From positions 1,178,001 through 1,242,000 of the forward strand of contig OX638323.1 in assembly GCA_951812715.1 (NCBI GenBank): DNA of 64,000 nucleotides, given 5' to 3'. The position numbers and the translations under genes are program-made. The notes beneath the pieces are model-generated. The model ran no database searches. It was not told where the DNA came from and saw nothing but the letters and a program-made list of their open reading frames with translations. This document shows, in pieces, positions 18,960-31,200 of the stretch (position 1 is its first letter; every line of letters begins with the position of its first letter). This stretch comes from an uncultured Pseudohongiella sp. GTDB lineage: Bacteria; Pseudomonadota; Gammaproteobacteria; Pseudomonadales; Pseudohongiellaceae.

Positions 18960-19817
18960 ATGAGACTAACCATAATCAGCGGCCGTTCAGGTTCGGGCAA
19001 GAGCACGGTGCTGCGCTATCTGGAAGATAGCGGCTACCATTGTGTAGACAATCTCGCCGCCAGCCTGCTGCCGGCGCTGACGGACCGCATTTCCTCCGAG
19101 TCCGACGGCATCGTCAATGTCGCCGTCAGCATCGATGCGCGCAATTTGTCGGTGGACCTGTCGCTGGTTCCCGGAATCGTCAAGCAACTCAAGCGGCAGG
19201 ACATCCCGGTCGAAGTCATTTTCCTCGACGCCAACGGCGAAACCTTGTTGAAGCGCTTCAGCGAAAGCCGCCGCAAGCATCCGCTGTCGTCGGATCGGCT
19301 GGGACTGCGCGAAGCGATCGACAAGGAATCGGAACTGCTCGAACCCATCGCCCTGCTCGCCAGCTTGACCATCGACACCAGCAGCATGTCGCTGCAGCGA
19401 CTGCAGGACGCCATCAGCCAGCGCGTCATCGAAAAAACCGAATTCGGTCTTGCCTTGCAATTCCAGTCTTTCGGCTACAAGAACGGGATACCAGCCGACG
19501 CCGACATCGTCTACGATGTGCGCTGCCTGCCGAATCCCTATTGGGAAACCCGGCTGCGGTCGCTGAATGGGCTCGATGCCCCGGTGCGGACGTTCCTGGA
19601 GTCATTCGATATCGTGCAGCACATGTTTTCCGATATTTGCGAGTATCTGCAAACCTGGCTGCCGCGATTCGAGGAGAACAGCCGCAGCTATATCACCGTC
19701 GCGGTAGGCTGCACCGGCGGCCAGCATCGCTCGGTGTTCCTGTGCGAAAAGCTGGCGCGTCATTTCGAAGGCAAGATCGCCAACGTTCAGGTCCGCCACC
19801 GGGAAATTCGGGCCTGA
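18960..19817 (+). CDS. rapZ: RNase adapter RapZ
   Basis: RapZ (YvcJ family) is a nucleotide-binding protein which in enterics presents sRNA GlmZ to RNase E to control glucosamine 6-phosphate synthesis. The 285-residue product has Walker A GRSGSGKST at residues 8-16 and Walker-B-like VEVIFLDA, and the C-terminal RNA-binding domain contains VAVGCTGGQHRSVF, highly conserved in the family. It is 57 bp from ptsN and 2 bp from the NPr gene. Confidence 0.96.
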   Translation: MRLTIISGRSGSGKSTVLRYLEDSGYHCVDNLAASLLPALTDRISSESDGIVNVAVSIDARNLSVDLSLVPGIVKQLKRQDIPVEVIFLDANGETLLKRFSESRRKHPLSSDRLGLREAIDKESELLEPIALLASLTIDTSSMSLQRLQDAISQRVIEKTEFGLALQFQSFGYKNGIPADADIVYDVRCLPNPYWETRLRSLNGLDAPVRTFLESFDIVQHMFSDICEYLQTWLPRFEENSRSYITVAVGCTGGQHRSVFLCEKLARHFEGKIANVQVRHREIRA

Positions 19818-19819
19818 CC

Positions 19820-20086
19820 ATGCGCAGCGCGGAAATCCTGGTCGTCAACAAGGCCGGCCTGCACGCCAGGGCAGCTTCCAGACTGGTCGACATTACCTCG
19901 CGCTGCGCCAGCGAAGTGCGCATCGGTCATGAGAAAATGGTCGACGGCAAAAGCATTCTCGCGCTGATGATGCTCGCGGCGGTGAAAGGCACGACCTTGC
20001 GCATCGAGGTGGATGGAACAGACGAGGAACAGGCGCTGACTTCGATAGTCAGCCTGATCGAGAACGGCTTCGGCGAGCATCCCTGA
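19820..20086 (+). CDS. ptsO: HPr-like phosphocarrier NPr
   Basis: NPr passes phosphate from EI-Ntr (PtsP) to PtsN. The 88-residue product has the HPr fold with the phosphorylated His in NKAGLHARAA and the second helix start GKSILALMMLA. It begins 2 bp after rapZ, as in E. coli and Pseudomonas. The frame open upstream overlaps rapZ and is not used. Confidence 0.94.
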   Translation: MRSAEILVVNKAGLHARAASRLVDITSRCASEVRIGHEKMVDGKSILALMMLAAVKGTTLRIEVDGTDEEQALTSIVSLIENGFGEHP

Positions 20087-20115
20087 CCGCTCCCGGCCCC
20101 AACAGAGTCCAGCGC

Positions 20116-21465
20116 ATGTCGGACACAGAATTCCAGAGCGACCGCGTGCAGTTCCTGAATCAGGCGCTGGTGAGCGGCTCGTTGTATCAGGTGCGGCAGA
20201 TGATCAAGACCTTGCCTGCCGCCGGCATCGCGCATCTGCTCGAATCCTCGCCGCCCAAGGCCCGCGGCGTGCTTTGGCAATTGCTCGACAAGGACGCCGA
20301 AGGCGAAGTCATCCAATACCTGAACGAAGATCTGCAAAGCGAGTTCCTGCGCGAATACGACGCCGCCGAAGTAGCGCGGCTCGCGGCTGGACTCGAGCCG
20401 GACGACCTTGCCGACATCCTCCAGCAATTACCGAAGCAAGTCGCCGCCGAAGTGCTGCAGGCAATGGACGAACAGGACCGCCAGCGCGTGGAGACGGTGC
20501 TGTCCCACGACGAGGACACCGCCGGCGGACTGATGAACATCGACACCATCACCGTGCGCAAGGGCCACTCGGTGGAACTGGTGTTGCGCTATCTGCGCCG
20601 CCACGACGAAATTCCCGAGATGACCGACAACATCCACGTGGTAAACCGCCAGGACAAGTTTCTCGGCATCCTGCCGCTGCGCGAGTTGCTGGTGTCGGAT
20701 CCGGCGACCCTGGTCATGGACGTCATGCGCACCGATATCGAGGCGATCCCGGTTTCCATGTCGGCGGAAATGGTCGCGCAACTGTTCGAACAGCACGACT
20801 GGGTATCGGCGCCGGTAGTGGACGAGCACGGCAAACTCGTCGGCCGCGTCACCATCGACGACGTGGTCGACGTGATTCGCGACAGCGGCGAGCATTCGCT
20901 CATGAGCATGGCCGGCCTCGACGAGGAGGACGATACCTTCGCGCCGGTCGTCAAGACCGCCCGCCGCCGCGCCGTCTGGCTCGGCGTCAATCTCGTCGCC
21001 GCGGCCCTCGCCGCGCTGGTAATCTATGCCTTCCAGGACGTCGTCGACCAGCTCGTCTATCTGGCGGTGCTCATGCCCATCGTCGCCAACATGGGCGGCG
21101 TCGCCGGCACCCAGACGCTGACCCTGGTGATCCGCGGCATCGCGCTGGGCCATATCGGTCCGTCCAACAGCGCCTGGCTGGTGATCCGCGAGTTGAACGT
21201 GGCGCTGCTCAACGGCCTGGTCTGGGCGGTGGCGATGGGACTGATCGCCATGTTCTGGTACGACGACCTGCTGCTGGCGCTGATCGCCGGCTTCGCCATG
21301 CTGATCAACCTGGTCAGCGCCGCCCTGACTGGCGCCTACCTGCCTCTTTTCCTGCGCCGTATCAATCTCGACCCCGCCCTCGCCGGCTCCGTGGTGCTGC
21401 ACACCTTGACCGACTCCATCGGCTTCTTCGCCGTGCTCGCGCTGGCCCAGGCGTTTTACTTGTAA
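20116..21465 (+). CDS. mgtE: MgtE magnesium transporter
   Basis: MgtE is a homodimeric Mg2+ channel in the inner membrane, gated by cytoplasmic Mg2+. The 449-residue product has the acidic N domain (PDDLADILQQLP), two CBS domains (HDEDTAGGLMNID, ending DDVVDVI), and five membrane helices at the C-terminus with the family stretch NMGGVAGTQTLTLVIRG. Length is typical. It follows the PTS genes by 29 bp, an arrangement also seen in relatives. A weak terminator-like stem lies downstream. Confidence 0.96.
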   Translation: MSDTEFQSDRVQFLNQALVSGSLYQVRQMIKTLPAAGIAHLLESSPPKARGVLWQLLDKDAEGEVIQYLNEDLQSEFLREYDAAEVARLAAGLEPDDLADILQQLPKQVAAEVLQAMDEQDRQRVETVLSHDEDTAGGLMNIDTITVRKGHSVELVLRYLRRHDEIPEMTDNIHVVNRQDKFLGILPLRELLVSDPATLVMDVMRTDIEAIPVSMSAEMVAQLFEQHDWVSAPVVDEHGKLVGRVTIDDVVDVIRDSGEHSLMSMAGLDEEDDTFAPVVKTARRRAVWLGVNLVAAALAALVIYAFQDVVDQLVYLAVLMPIVANMGGVAGTQTLTLVIRGIALGHIGPSNSAWLVIRELNVALLNGLVWAVAMGLIAMFWYDDLLLALIAGFAMLINLVSAALTGAYLPLFLRRINLDPALAGSVVLHTLTDSIGFFAVLALAQAFYL

Positions 21466-21491
21466 GCAAGCCCATTGCCGCGATCCTTGTT

Positions 21492-21520
21492 GGCGCCGGT
21501 CCGCGAACGATCCCGGCGCC
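21492..21520 (+). terminator. possible terminator after mgtE
   Basis: GGCGCCGG (21492-21499) and CCGGCGCC (21513-21520) form an 8-bp GC stem followed by GTTTC. The T-run is short, so confidence is limited. Confidence 0.35.
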
Positions 21521-22244
21521 GTTTCACCAAAACCGCGCGGCTTTCCGTCATCTTCGTATCAACCTGCCGCAAGACGCCAAACTCATGCGCGATCCGCATT
21601 TGGCGGATTCTTCGACCGGGCCGCATCTTCAAACTCATGGCATCCTGGTAATACTTATGGTATTGATAACTTTTTCCTATATCAGATTTCCATCAGGAAT
21701 CCAGTGTCATTGACTACCGCAAAAGTGGAGCGAATGGGGCGATCGCGCGATAGCGCCGCAAATCGGCGGCTTGGGAGCGCGTATCGGCGACCTCCCCGGC
21801 GCCCATCGCGCTCATTCGAAACCCTCGAGCCGCGGTCGCGACTTGATGCCGCGATGTCGGTCTTCATGCATGCCGGTGTCGGGAGAGCAACTCATTCCGA
21901 TAGTCCAATGCGCCAAGGTGTCTCGAAATGAACCTCCTTGCGCTCGCAGCAAGCCGTCAAATTCTTGCGGCGGAATTGAGTCGCCTGCCTCGCATTTACC
22001 ATGCACCGGTCGACGGCAGAGACCGTATGCCGAAGTGGACCAACGCCACCGGGCGGCCCAAAGGGGCGGCGCTCTCGCTTCTGCTCTACCGGCCAGATTG
22101 GCGCCCAAAGACCTTTTCCCCGAGCGCGACCTTAGCGATTGACGGCGCATCCCACTCCCTTGCGGCTAACACAAACATCACCAGAAACTCGAATACGCCC
22201 GCCCCCCAAAGGGTCGAACCGGCGCATATCGAAAGGCGCCGTTG
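21521..22244. other. intergenic region before the giant surface-protein gene
   Basis: About 720 bp without a gene I can support. Several short frames on both strands overlap one another and show no motif or start signal. It is long enough to hold the promoter and leader of the giant gene; an AT-rich stretch near 21645-21715 (TTATGGTATTGATAACTTTTT) is the most promoter-like part. Confidence 0.5.
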
Positions 22245-25200
22245 ATGAGAATTATCCCAGGACTCAAAGTCATCGGCGCAATCCTCGCCGTTGCGGTCTC
22301 ACTCGGCTTTTTGTCGCCAGCTTATGCGGACGAGGCCAGGTTCGTGAGCAACAACGGAAAAAGTTCCGACGGCGAGATCCCCATAGCCGGTAGTAATTAT
22401 GCACAAGGGTTTAATACGGGCAATAAATCAGGGGGTTACATCTTGGAAAGTGTTGAAGTGAACATAGCGGATGCGGGCGATAGAACCCTCACGGTAAAAG
22501 TGATGAGGAACTCATCGAATAGTCCGGGAACCCTGCTATGTACCTTGAACACCCCAAACCCCTTGGGCAGTGGAGTCCAGAAATTCAGTGCCCCTGTCGG
22601 GTGCAATCTTGGCAAAGATACCAAGTACTTCGTGGTGACGACTGCTAGCGGCGTTGGAACCGTACCGAAAATGCGGACTACGTTGTCCGATGATGAAGAC
22701 GACGGCGGAGCTGTGGATTGGGCAATTGACGATACGCGCCTCGTGGGATCTGGTAGCAGTTGGATATCATCCGGTGAAGCTCAAAAGATAATAATCAACG
22801 CGACAAATACCGCTCCCACGGCTGACCACAAGACCGTGGACACGGACGAGAGTGTGAATTACGCCTTTAAAAAGGGCGATTTCAATTTCGAGGATAACGA
22901 CAACCACCGACTGAACCACGTGAAGATCACCTCGTTGCCCGACACAGGTGAAGGGACGCTGTCGTTAGGTGGCGCGGATATCACCAGCTCCCCCATTCAG
23001 GTGACGGCGGACCAGCTCGACGATCACGATCTGAAATACAATCCGCCCACGAACACCAGCAGCAGGGTATTTACGAGGTTCAAGTTCAAGGTCAGCGATG
23101 GCTATGAAGACAGCTCGTCGGACTACACTTTCACCCTGAAAAATGTTGGTCCGACGATCGTCGGACCAACAGAGGTAACAGTGGATGAGAAAAAATCGAC
23201 TATTTCAGAAATAGGGATATACCCAGTCACCGCCCCGTTGGGTCCATTGACGACCAACTATAAAATGCTTGGAGTTGACGCGGAAGACTTCGAAGTCACA
23301 ATTGTAGGCCCGCTGGATAACCAGGAACTGTACGTGTACTTCTTAGAATCCCCCGACGCCGAGAATCCGGTCGATGACAATGGGGATAACATCTACGAGT
23401 TCACGCTGGAAGTTGACTCCAACGACCTGACGGACACGTTGGACACCACCGTCACCGTCACCGATGTGAACGAATTCGAGCCCACGGTGACCGGAGACAC
23501 GAACATTGATTATGCGGAAAACGGCATGGACGCGATTGAGACCTACATGATCGACGATCAGGACGCCAGTGCTACCGCTTCGAACTTGACCTTGGAACTG
23601 ACTGGAGTCGACGCCGACAAATTCTCCTATTCCCGCACTAACAACACCAACGACACTGTCACTGCCGTATTGAACTTCAAAGACGCGCCTGACTTCGAGA
23701 CACCCACCGACAACGGCGGAGATAACAACTATGAGGTATCGCTGTCCGCCAGCGATGGCAGCAAGACGGAAGTCCTGGACATCACCGTCACCGTCACCGA
23801 TGTGAACGATCCGCCTCCCGATGCGCCCACCGGTCTCAGGACCGAAGCCGGCGACACACAGGTGACCCTGACCTGGAACAATCCGGGCAACAACAACATC
23901 ACGGGGTACGAGTATCGCGTCTCCGACGATAGTGGCAGTAATTGGAACCCGGATTGGACCGCCATCGGCGGCAGCCTTGCGGACACCACCGGACACACCG
24001 TGACCGGCCTGACTAACGGCATCGAGTACACGTTCGAGGTTCGCGCCCGGAACATTTTTGGTCCCGGCGCGGCAAACACCGCGAAGGCCACTCCATTGTG
24101 GCCCGCGCCAGCCAATTTGAAGGCGACGCCGGACAACGGACGGGTCCACCTGGAGTGGACCACCGGCAGCGCAACAGAAATCAGCGGATATCATGTCGAG
24201 ATCATCGGCGGCAACGTGACTAGAACTGAAACCGTTGATCGCGATCCCGGGTCGGACTCGACGACGACCTTGGTCGTTGATTCACTGACCAACGGCGCCG
24301 AATACACTTTCAACCTGTGGGCGGTGGACGCTGGCAGTATAACTATCAGCAATACGTCCACCATAACGGCCACTCCTCTGTTGCCCGCGCCGGCCGATTT
24401 GAAGGCGATATCGGGCAATGGTCAAGTCAACCTGCAGTGGACCACCGGCAGCGCAACAGAAATCAGCGGATATCATGTCGAGATCATCGGCGGCAACGTG
24501 ACTAGAACTGAAACCGTTGATCCCGATCCCGGGTCGGACTCGACGACCTTGGTCGTTGATTCACTGACCAACGGCGCCGAATACACTTTCAACCTGTGGG
24601 CGGTGGACGCTGGCAATATAACTATCAGCAATACGTCCACCATAACGGCCACGCCGTTGGCGGTGCCGGCGGCTCCGAATCTCAACGCCACATCGGGCGA
24701 TGATCGCGAGACCACTTTGTCCTGGGACGATCCAAGCGACAGCACAATCACCACGTATGAGTATCGCGTCTCCGGAGATAACGGCCAAACGTGGAATCCG
24801 GATTGGACCGCCATCGGCGGCAGCGATGCAAACACCACCGGACACATCGTGACCGGCCTGACCAACGGCATCGAGTACAAAATTCAGGTGCGTGCCGAAA
24901 ATAACTCCGGTTTCAGCGAGCCATCAAACACCGCTACGGCCACTCCACTGTCGCCCGTGCTGGCCCCGGAGGGCTTACAAGCGACATCCGGTGGCGATGG
25001 CCGGACCACTTTGTCCTGGAACAATCCGGGCAACGACGACATCACGGGGTACGAGTATCGCGTCTCCGATGATAGTGGCAGTAACTGGAACCCGGATTGG
25101 ACCGCCATCGGCGGCAGCCTTGCGGACACCACCGGACACACCGTGACCGGCCTGACCAACGGCATCGAGTACACGTTGGCGGTGCGCGCCCGGGACATTT

Positions 25201-28200
25201 TTGGTCCCGGCGCGGCAAACACCGCGAAGGCCACTCCATTGTGGCCCGCGCCGGCCAATTTGAAGGCGACGCCGGACAACGGACGGGTCCATCTGGAGTG
25301 GGACACAAATCCCGGGGTCGCCGCGTATGAGGTAGAGATCAAGCAGGCGAACACGTCCTCTACCGCTACCTTTGCGGCCGGTTCAGGGCCGAAGACGATC
25401 GCTGTCATTGACTCGTTAACCAATGGCGCCCAATACACTTTCTCCGTGTCGGCGGTGGACGACCAAGAAAAAACCATCAGCCACGTATCCGCAACAATGG
25501 CCACGCCGGAAACGAGTTTGCCTGTGCCGACCGCCCCGGAGAATCTCTCGGCCACGCCGAGTGACAGCCAGGTCACTCTGACCTGGAACGATCCGGGCAA
25601 TATCACAATCACCGGTTACAAGTATCGCTTCTCCGAAAATAACGGCCAAACGTGGAAACGGGATTGGACCGCCATCAGCGGCAGCAATGCGAGCACCACC
25701 CGATACACCGTGACCGGCTTGACCAACGACATTGAGCACAAGTTCGAGGTGCACGCCCTGAACAATTCCGGCGACGGGCTGGCAGCCGCCGTTATCGCCA
25801 CGCCGGTCGACGACGCCCCGACGGCTTCCGACTTCATGGTGTCCATGGACGAGGACAAGACGCACACCTTTATGGCCAATGATTTCCTCTTTATGAGCGT
25901 TAAATCCGGCGCAACGCTGGATCATGTGAAGATCACTTCGCTGCCCGAACCGAATCAGGGGACGTTGTCGGTTCGCGGCGCGGCCATCGCCAGCGTCAGC
26001 TTGCCCCGGGTTGTGACGAAAGCCGAACTCGACACCGGCCAACTCGAATACACCCCGCCAGCCAACGCCAATGGCGACAATCTCGCGACGTTCAAATTCA
26101 AGGTCAATGACGGAGTTGCGGACAGCAAAGAGGCTTACACCGTTACCATCAACGTAAATGCCGTGTCCGACCGCATCGCGGGTTCCGACAATACCGTATC
26201 CATCAACGAAGACAACGACTACGTCTTTAGCGCGGCGGACTTCCCCTTCTCGGACGTCGACGACGCGCGCGCCGAGCTGGATCACGTGAAGATCGCCAAA
26301 CTGCCCGGGCCGAACCAGGGGACGCTGTCGATTGGCGGCATGGCCATCGCCGCAGGCGGCCAGGTGACGAAAGCCCAACTCGACGCTGGCCTGCTCAAAT
26401 ACACTCCGCCGGCCAACGCCAACGGCGTCCCGTTCGCGACGTTCGACTTCAAGGTGAATGACGGCGCGGAAGACAGCGAAGAGGCTTACACCATTACCAT
26501 TAATGTCCATGCCGTGAACGATCCGCCGGAGGCGAAGCCGGACACCGCCCAGACCAGCGCAGGCGCTGAAGTCGTCATTGGCGTGCTGGAAAACGACTCC
26601 GACGTGGACACCGGGACTTTCCTCCAGGTAAAGGAGGTGGGTTACCCAATAGCGCCGAGCCAGGGAACCGTAGAGATCAACGCTAACGAAACCACCATCA
26701 CCTACACTCCCAACGCCAACGCCGACGTCAACGTCATCGACACGTTCAGCTACACCGTCACGGACGGGATCGACGTGAATGAAGGACAGGTGCAAGTGGA
26801 CTTCCTGTCGAACGGCGCCAACGCGAACCTGTCGAACTTGACGCTCTCATCGGGGACGCTAAGACCGGATTTCGCCGCGACGACCACGAGCTACGCCGCC
26901 ACCGTGAACGCCACTACCGATAGATTGAAAGTAACGCCAACGGCGGCGGAAGCCAACGCAACGGTGACGGTGAATGGTACGGAGGTTGTCAGGGGGAATC
27001 CCAGCGGTGACATCGCCTTGTCCCAGGGTGACACGACCACCATCGAAGTCATAGTGGAGTCCGAGGACAGGAGCATCGCCAAAACCACCACCATTGGGGT
27101 ATTCCGGTCTCGGTTCGTGGATGAGACCAGACCGGAGGTGGAGATTCAAACGGAGGCGACTGCCCCGGTGGGCGGTGCTTTCGAGGTGACAATTCATTTC
27201 TCCGAGAGTGTTTACGGCTTTGTTCCTAGGGATATTGGCGTGAGCAATGGAACGTCGTCCAATTTCAATAAGGTTTCCGCACAGGACTACACGTTCACGA
27301 TTACGCCAGAAGAAACTGGTGAGGTCACGGTGGAGATTGCGGCAGGGGTTGCTTCGGATGCGGTTGGCAATGCCAACAAGGCGGCGGAGCCGTTGGTGAT
27401 TGAGGCAGACCTGACCAGACCAGGCGTGGTGATCGCCAGCGAGGCGGCTGCTCCGGTGGGTGGCGCGTTCGAGGTATCCGTCACTTTTGACGAGGCGGTG
27501 ACGGGTTTCGAACAGAGCGGGATCGCGGTGACGAATGGCACCGTGACCGGCTTCAGCGGTTCCGGGATGGACTATACGGCGGAGATTACCCCCGCGCTTG
27601 GCGGCGAGGTCAGCGTAAGGGTCGAGGCGGACGCGGCCCAGGACGCGGCTGGCAACGGCAACGATGTTTCGGAGGACTTTGTCATCGAGGCGGATCTGAC
27701 CAAGCCCGCGGTGGCGATCGCCAGCGAAGCCGCCGCTCCGGTGGGTGGCGCGTTCGAGGTTAATATCACTTTTAGCAAGTCGGTAACGGGTTTTGAGCAG
27801 AGCGACATTAAGGTAACGAATGGCGCGGTTACCGGCTTCAGCGGTTCGGAAGCGAACTACACGGCGGAGATTACCCCCGCGCGCGGCGGCGAGGTGGTCG
27901 TAAGCATTGCGGCGGATGCGGCAGAGGACGCGGCCGGCAACGGCAATGAGATATCGCGGGACTTTGTTATCGAAGCGGATCTGGCGAATCCGACGGTGGA
28001 GATCTCGAGCGAAGCCGCAGGACCCGTGTCCGGCGCGTTCACGGCGACGTTCGCCTTCAGCGAGGCGGTGACCGGCTTCGAGCGGAGCGATGTGCAAGTA
28101 ACCAATGGCGCGGTGATCGGCTTCAGCGGTTCGGGAACGAACTATACGGCGGAAATCGACCCCGCGGAGAGCGGAGAAGTAACTGTAAGCGTCGCGGCGG

Positions 28201-31200
28201 ACACGGCCGAGGACGCGGCCGGCAACGGCAACGAGGCAGCGGAGCCGTTTGTCATCGAGGCGGACCTGGCGGGTCCGACGGTGGAGATCGCCAGCGAAGC
28301 CGTGGGACCCGTGTCCGGCGCGTTCACGGCGACATTCGCTTTCAGCGAAGCAGTGACCGGGTTCGAGCGGAGCGATGTGCAAGTAACCAATGGCGCGGTC
28401 ATCGGCTTCAGCGGTTCGGGAACGAACTATACGGCGGAGATCGACCCCGCGGAGAGCGGAGAAGTAACCGTAAGCATCGCGGCGGACACGGCCGAGGACG
28501 CGGCCGGCAACGGCAACGAGGCAGCGGAGCCGTTCCTCATCGAGGCGGACCTGGAGCGGCCGCGAGTAACCGTCACCGGCCCGGCCGACCCGGTTCCGGC
28601 AGGCGTGGGCGGGTTCCAGGTGACGATCGCCTTCTCGGAGCCGGTGCAAGGTTTTGCGCGGGAGGATATCCAGCTCGGCAACGCGACGTTGACGGACTTT
28701 GTCGCGACTTCATCGCTTGTCTATCAAGCCACGATCGATCCCGCGGCGCCGGGACAGCCGGTGGTGGTGGAGATCCCCGCGGATGTGGCCGCGGATCTGG
28801 CCGGTAACGGCAATCAGGCGGCGGAGCCTTTCCAGGTGGAAGCGAAGCTGGTGGTGAGCTACCAGGAGACCGACTACACGGCGATCGAAGGGGGCGAGGC
28901 GGCAACGGTGACGCTGCAGCTGAGTCAGGCCGCGAATCAGGCCCTGGCGCTCCCGATCCGCTTGATCCGGCCGGAGACGACGGCGGTCGACGACTATACC
29001 GTCGAGGGATTGTCGGATTGGGATGCCGTGACAGGCGCGGGAACGCTCGACTTCCCGGCCGGCGCGACCGAACAGACGTTCAGCATCGTCGCCAACCACG
29101 ATGGGGATGAGAACGACGAGACGCTGGAGCTCGGATTCGGGGATCTGCCGGAGATCGCGATGGCCGGGGAAGCGGCCGCGGCGACTGTGACGCTCAAGGA
29201 TAAAGGCCTGGTGGACCTCCAGGTGAGTTTCGGGCAGGCGAATTACACGGTAATTGAAGGTCAGCAGGCCGAAATCGAAGTGACCATGTCGCCGGCCGCG
29301 GATCGCGCCGTGGACATTCCGCTGCTGGTAACGCTCGAAGGCGGCGCGACGCCCGAGGATTATAGCGGCATACCGGCATCCCTAACATTCGCGCAAGGCG
29401 AAAGTAGAAGCGTTGTTTCCCTGGCGGTCGCGGCGGACGAGGCGCACGATCCCGGGGAGGGAATTGTGCTGCGTTTGGGTGAGTTGCCGGAGGCGGTAAG
29501 CGCGGGCGAGCCCGCCTCGGTCCAGGTGCGATTCGAGCAGCGGCGCACGGCGGAGCAGTTCGCGCGCACGCAGGAAGCGCTGCTGGCGGTGGTCGCACGC
29601 TCCATGGGCGAGAGCGCGCTGACTGCCATCGAGGGTAGATTCGAGCGGCATCGGCAATGGAGTCGGCTGGGCGCCGCGGCTGGCGAGCCGCCACCACCGG
29701 AAAGCAACGCCGGCGCGGCGGCCCCAAGCGCGTCCGCATCGGGGCTGGCGGGCAACGAGAGTATTGGCGCCGGGCAGGCGCGGAACGCCGCGGATCAGAG
29801 CGCCTTGGGCGCGGATCGGGACAGCGCGCCGGCGGTATCGTCGATGCGGGGTTTCTCGCCGGGATCGCCAGCGAATTTCGCGGCAGGCTATCGCATGCAG
29901 CCGGGCGCCTCTCCCGGCTTCGGCGAGGCGCCGGGAGGAGCGGCTTTCGGGCACAATCCAGGCTCGGGGACCGGATTCGGCAATGCAGCGGCGGGATTCT
30001 TGGCGGGACAGACTGCGGGGGTCGGAAACTCCACGCGCAACCTGTCGGCGGCGGCTTTCCAGATGCCCCTGGGCAAGCAGCAACAGCAAACGAGCTGGGC
30101 GCCGGTGTTGTGGGGTCAGGGAGACATGCAACATTTCAACGGCGATCTGGAGCGGCTCGGGATGGACTATCGAGGCGGCCTCGACGCCGCTCACGTCGGA
30201 CTGGACCTGTATGCCGACGAGCGGCTGCTCGCCGGACTGTCCTTCATGCGTAGTTGGGGCGACCTGGATTATAGCGACGATGGAACCGACGGTTTGCTGC
30301 GCAGTCGCATGGATACGGCGCACCCCTATCTGTACTGGCAGCCGAACGAACGGGTAAGCGTATGGGGCGTCGGCGGCTTTGGCGCAGGCGACGTGGGTCT
30401 GGAAGAACTGGGCCGCGCGCACGATTTCGATGCCGATTTTCGCATGTTCGCCGGCGGCGTGAGAGCGTTGCTGAGCCGGCGCGGCAACAGCGAATGGGGC
30501 CTGCGGGCGGATGCTCTGTCGACGCGTCTGGCGACCGATGCCGCGGCGGATATCGCCGGGGTGAGCGGCGACGCCCGCCGGGGCCGGCTGATGCTGGAAT
30601 GGGTCCGTGACGAATCGCTGGCGGCGGGACGCTCGCTGAGTTTGAAGCTGGAGGCCGGCGCGCGGTTCGATGGCGGCGACGCGGACCGCGGCGCCGGCAT
30701 GGAAACCGGATTTCGAGTGGCGTATCTGGATGCGAACAGGGGCCTGGACGTGTCGCTGCACGGGCGGGTGCTGCTGGTGCATGAGAGCGGCTACCGGGAC
30801 TGGGGCGCGGGCGTACAGGCGAGTTGGGACCCGGGGCTGAAACAGCGCGGCTTCCGAGCGTCGGTAACGTCCTCCTGGGGCCGGGACGGGGACGGTCGGA
30901 CCACCCTGTGGGACAACGCCGACGCCGTTACCCGTCCGTTACAGGCAGGAGCCCTGGGGCAGGGTTCGCGCTTTCGCATGGAAAGCGAATTGGCCTGGGG
31001 CGGCTTGAAAGCGCTGGGCTTGCCGGGTCTGTTTACGCCCTATAGCCGGCTGCGCTGGGCCGGACAGGGCCGGGAGATAGCCTGGGGAACGTCCTGGAAT
31101 CTGCTCGCGAAAGGGCAATCGGCGCTACCTTTTACGCTTGAACTGGAAAGCGTGCGACACGCCAGCACAATGGGACGGTCCGAATACGGTCTGCTGCTGC

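Noticed and set aside
21682..22245. Several frames of 60-123 codons before the giant gene
   Set aside because: They overlap one another on both strands and lack ribosome-binding sites or recognisable motifs.
23343..30782. Many minus-strand frames of 60-600 codons inside the giant gene
   Set aside because: They mirror the repeat structure of the plus-strand gene and show no independent motif.
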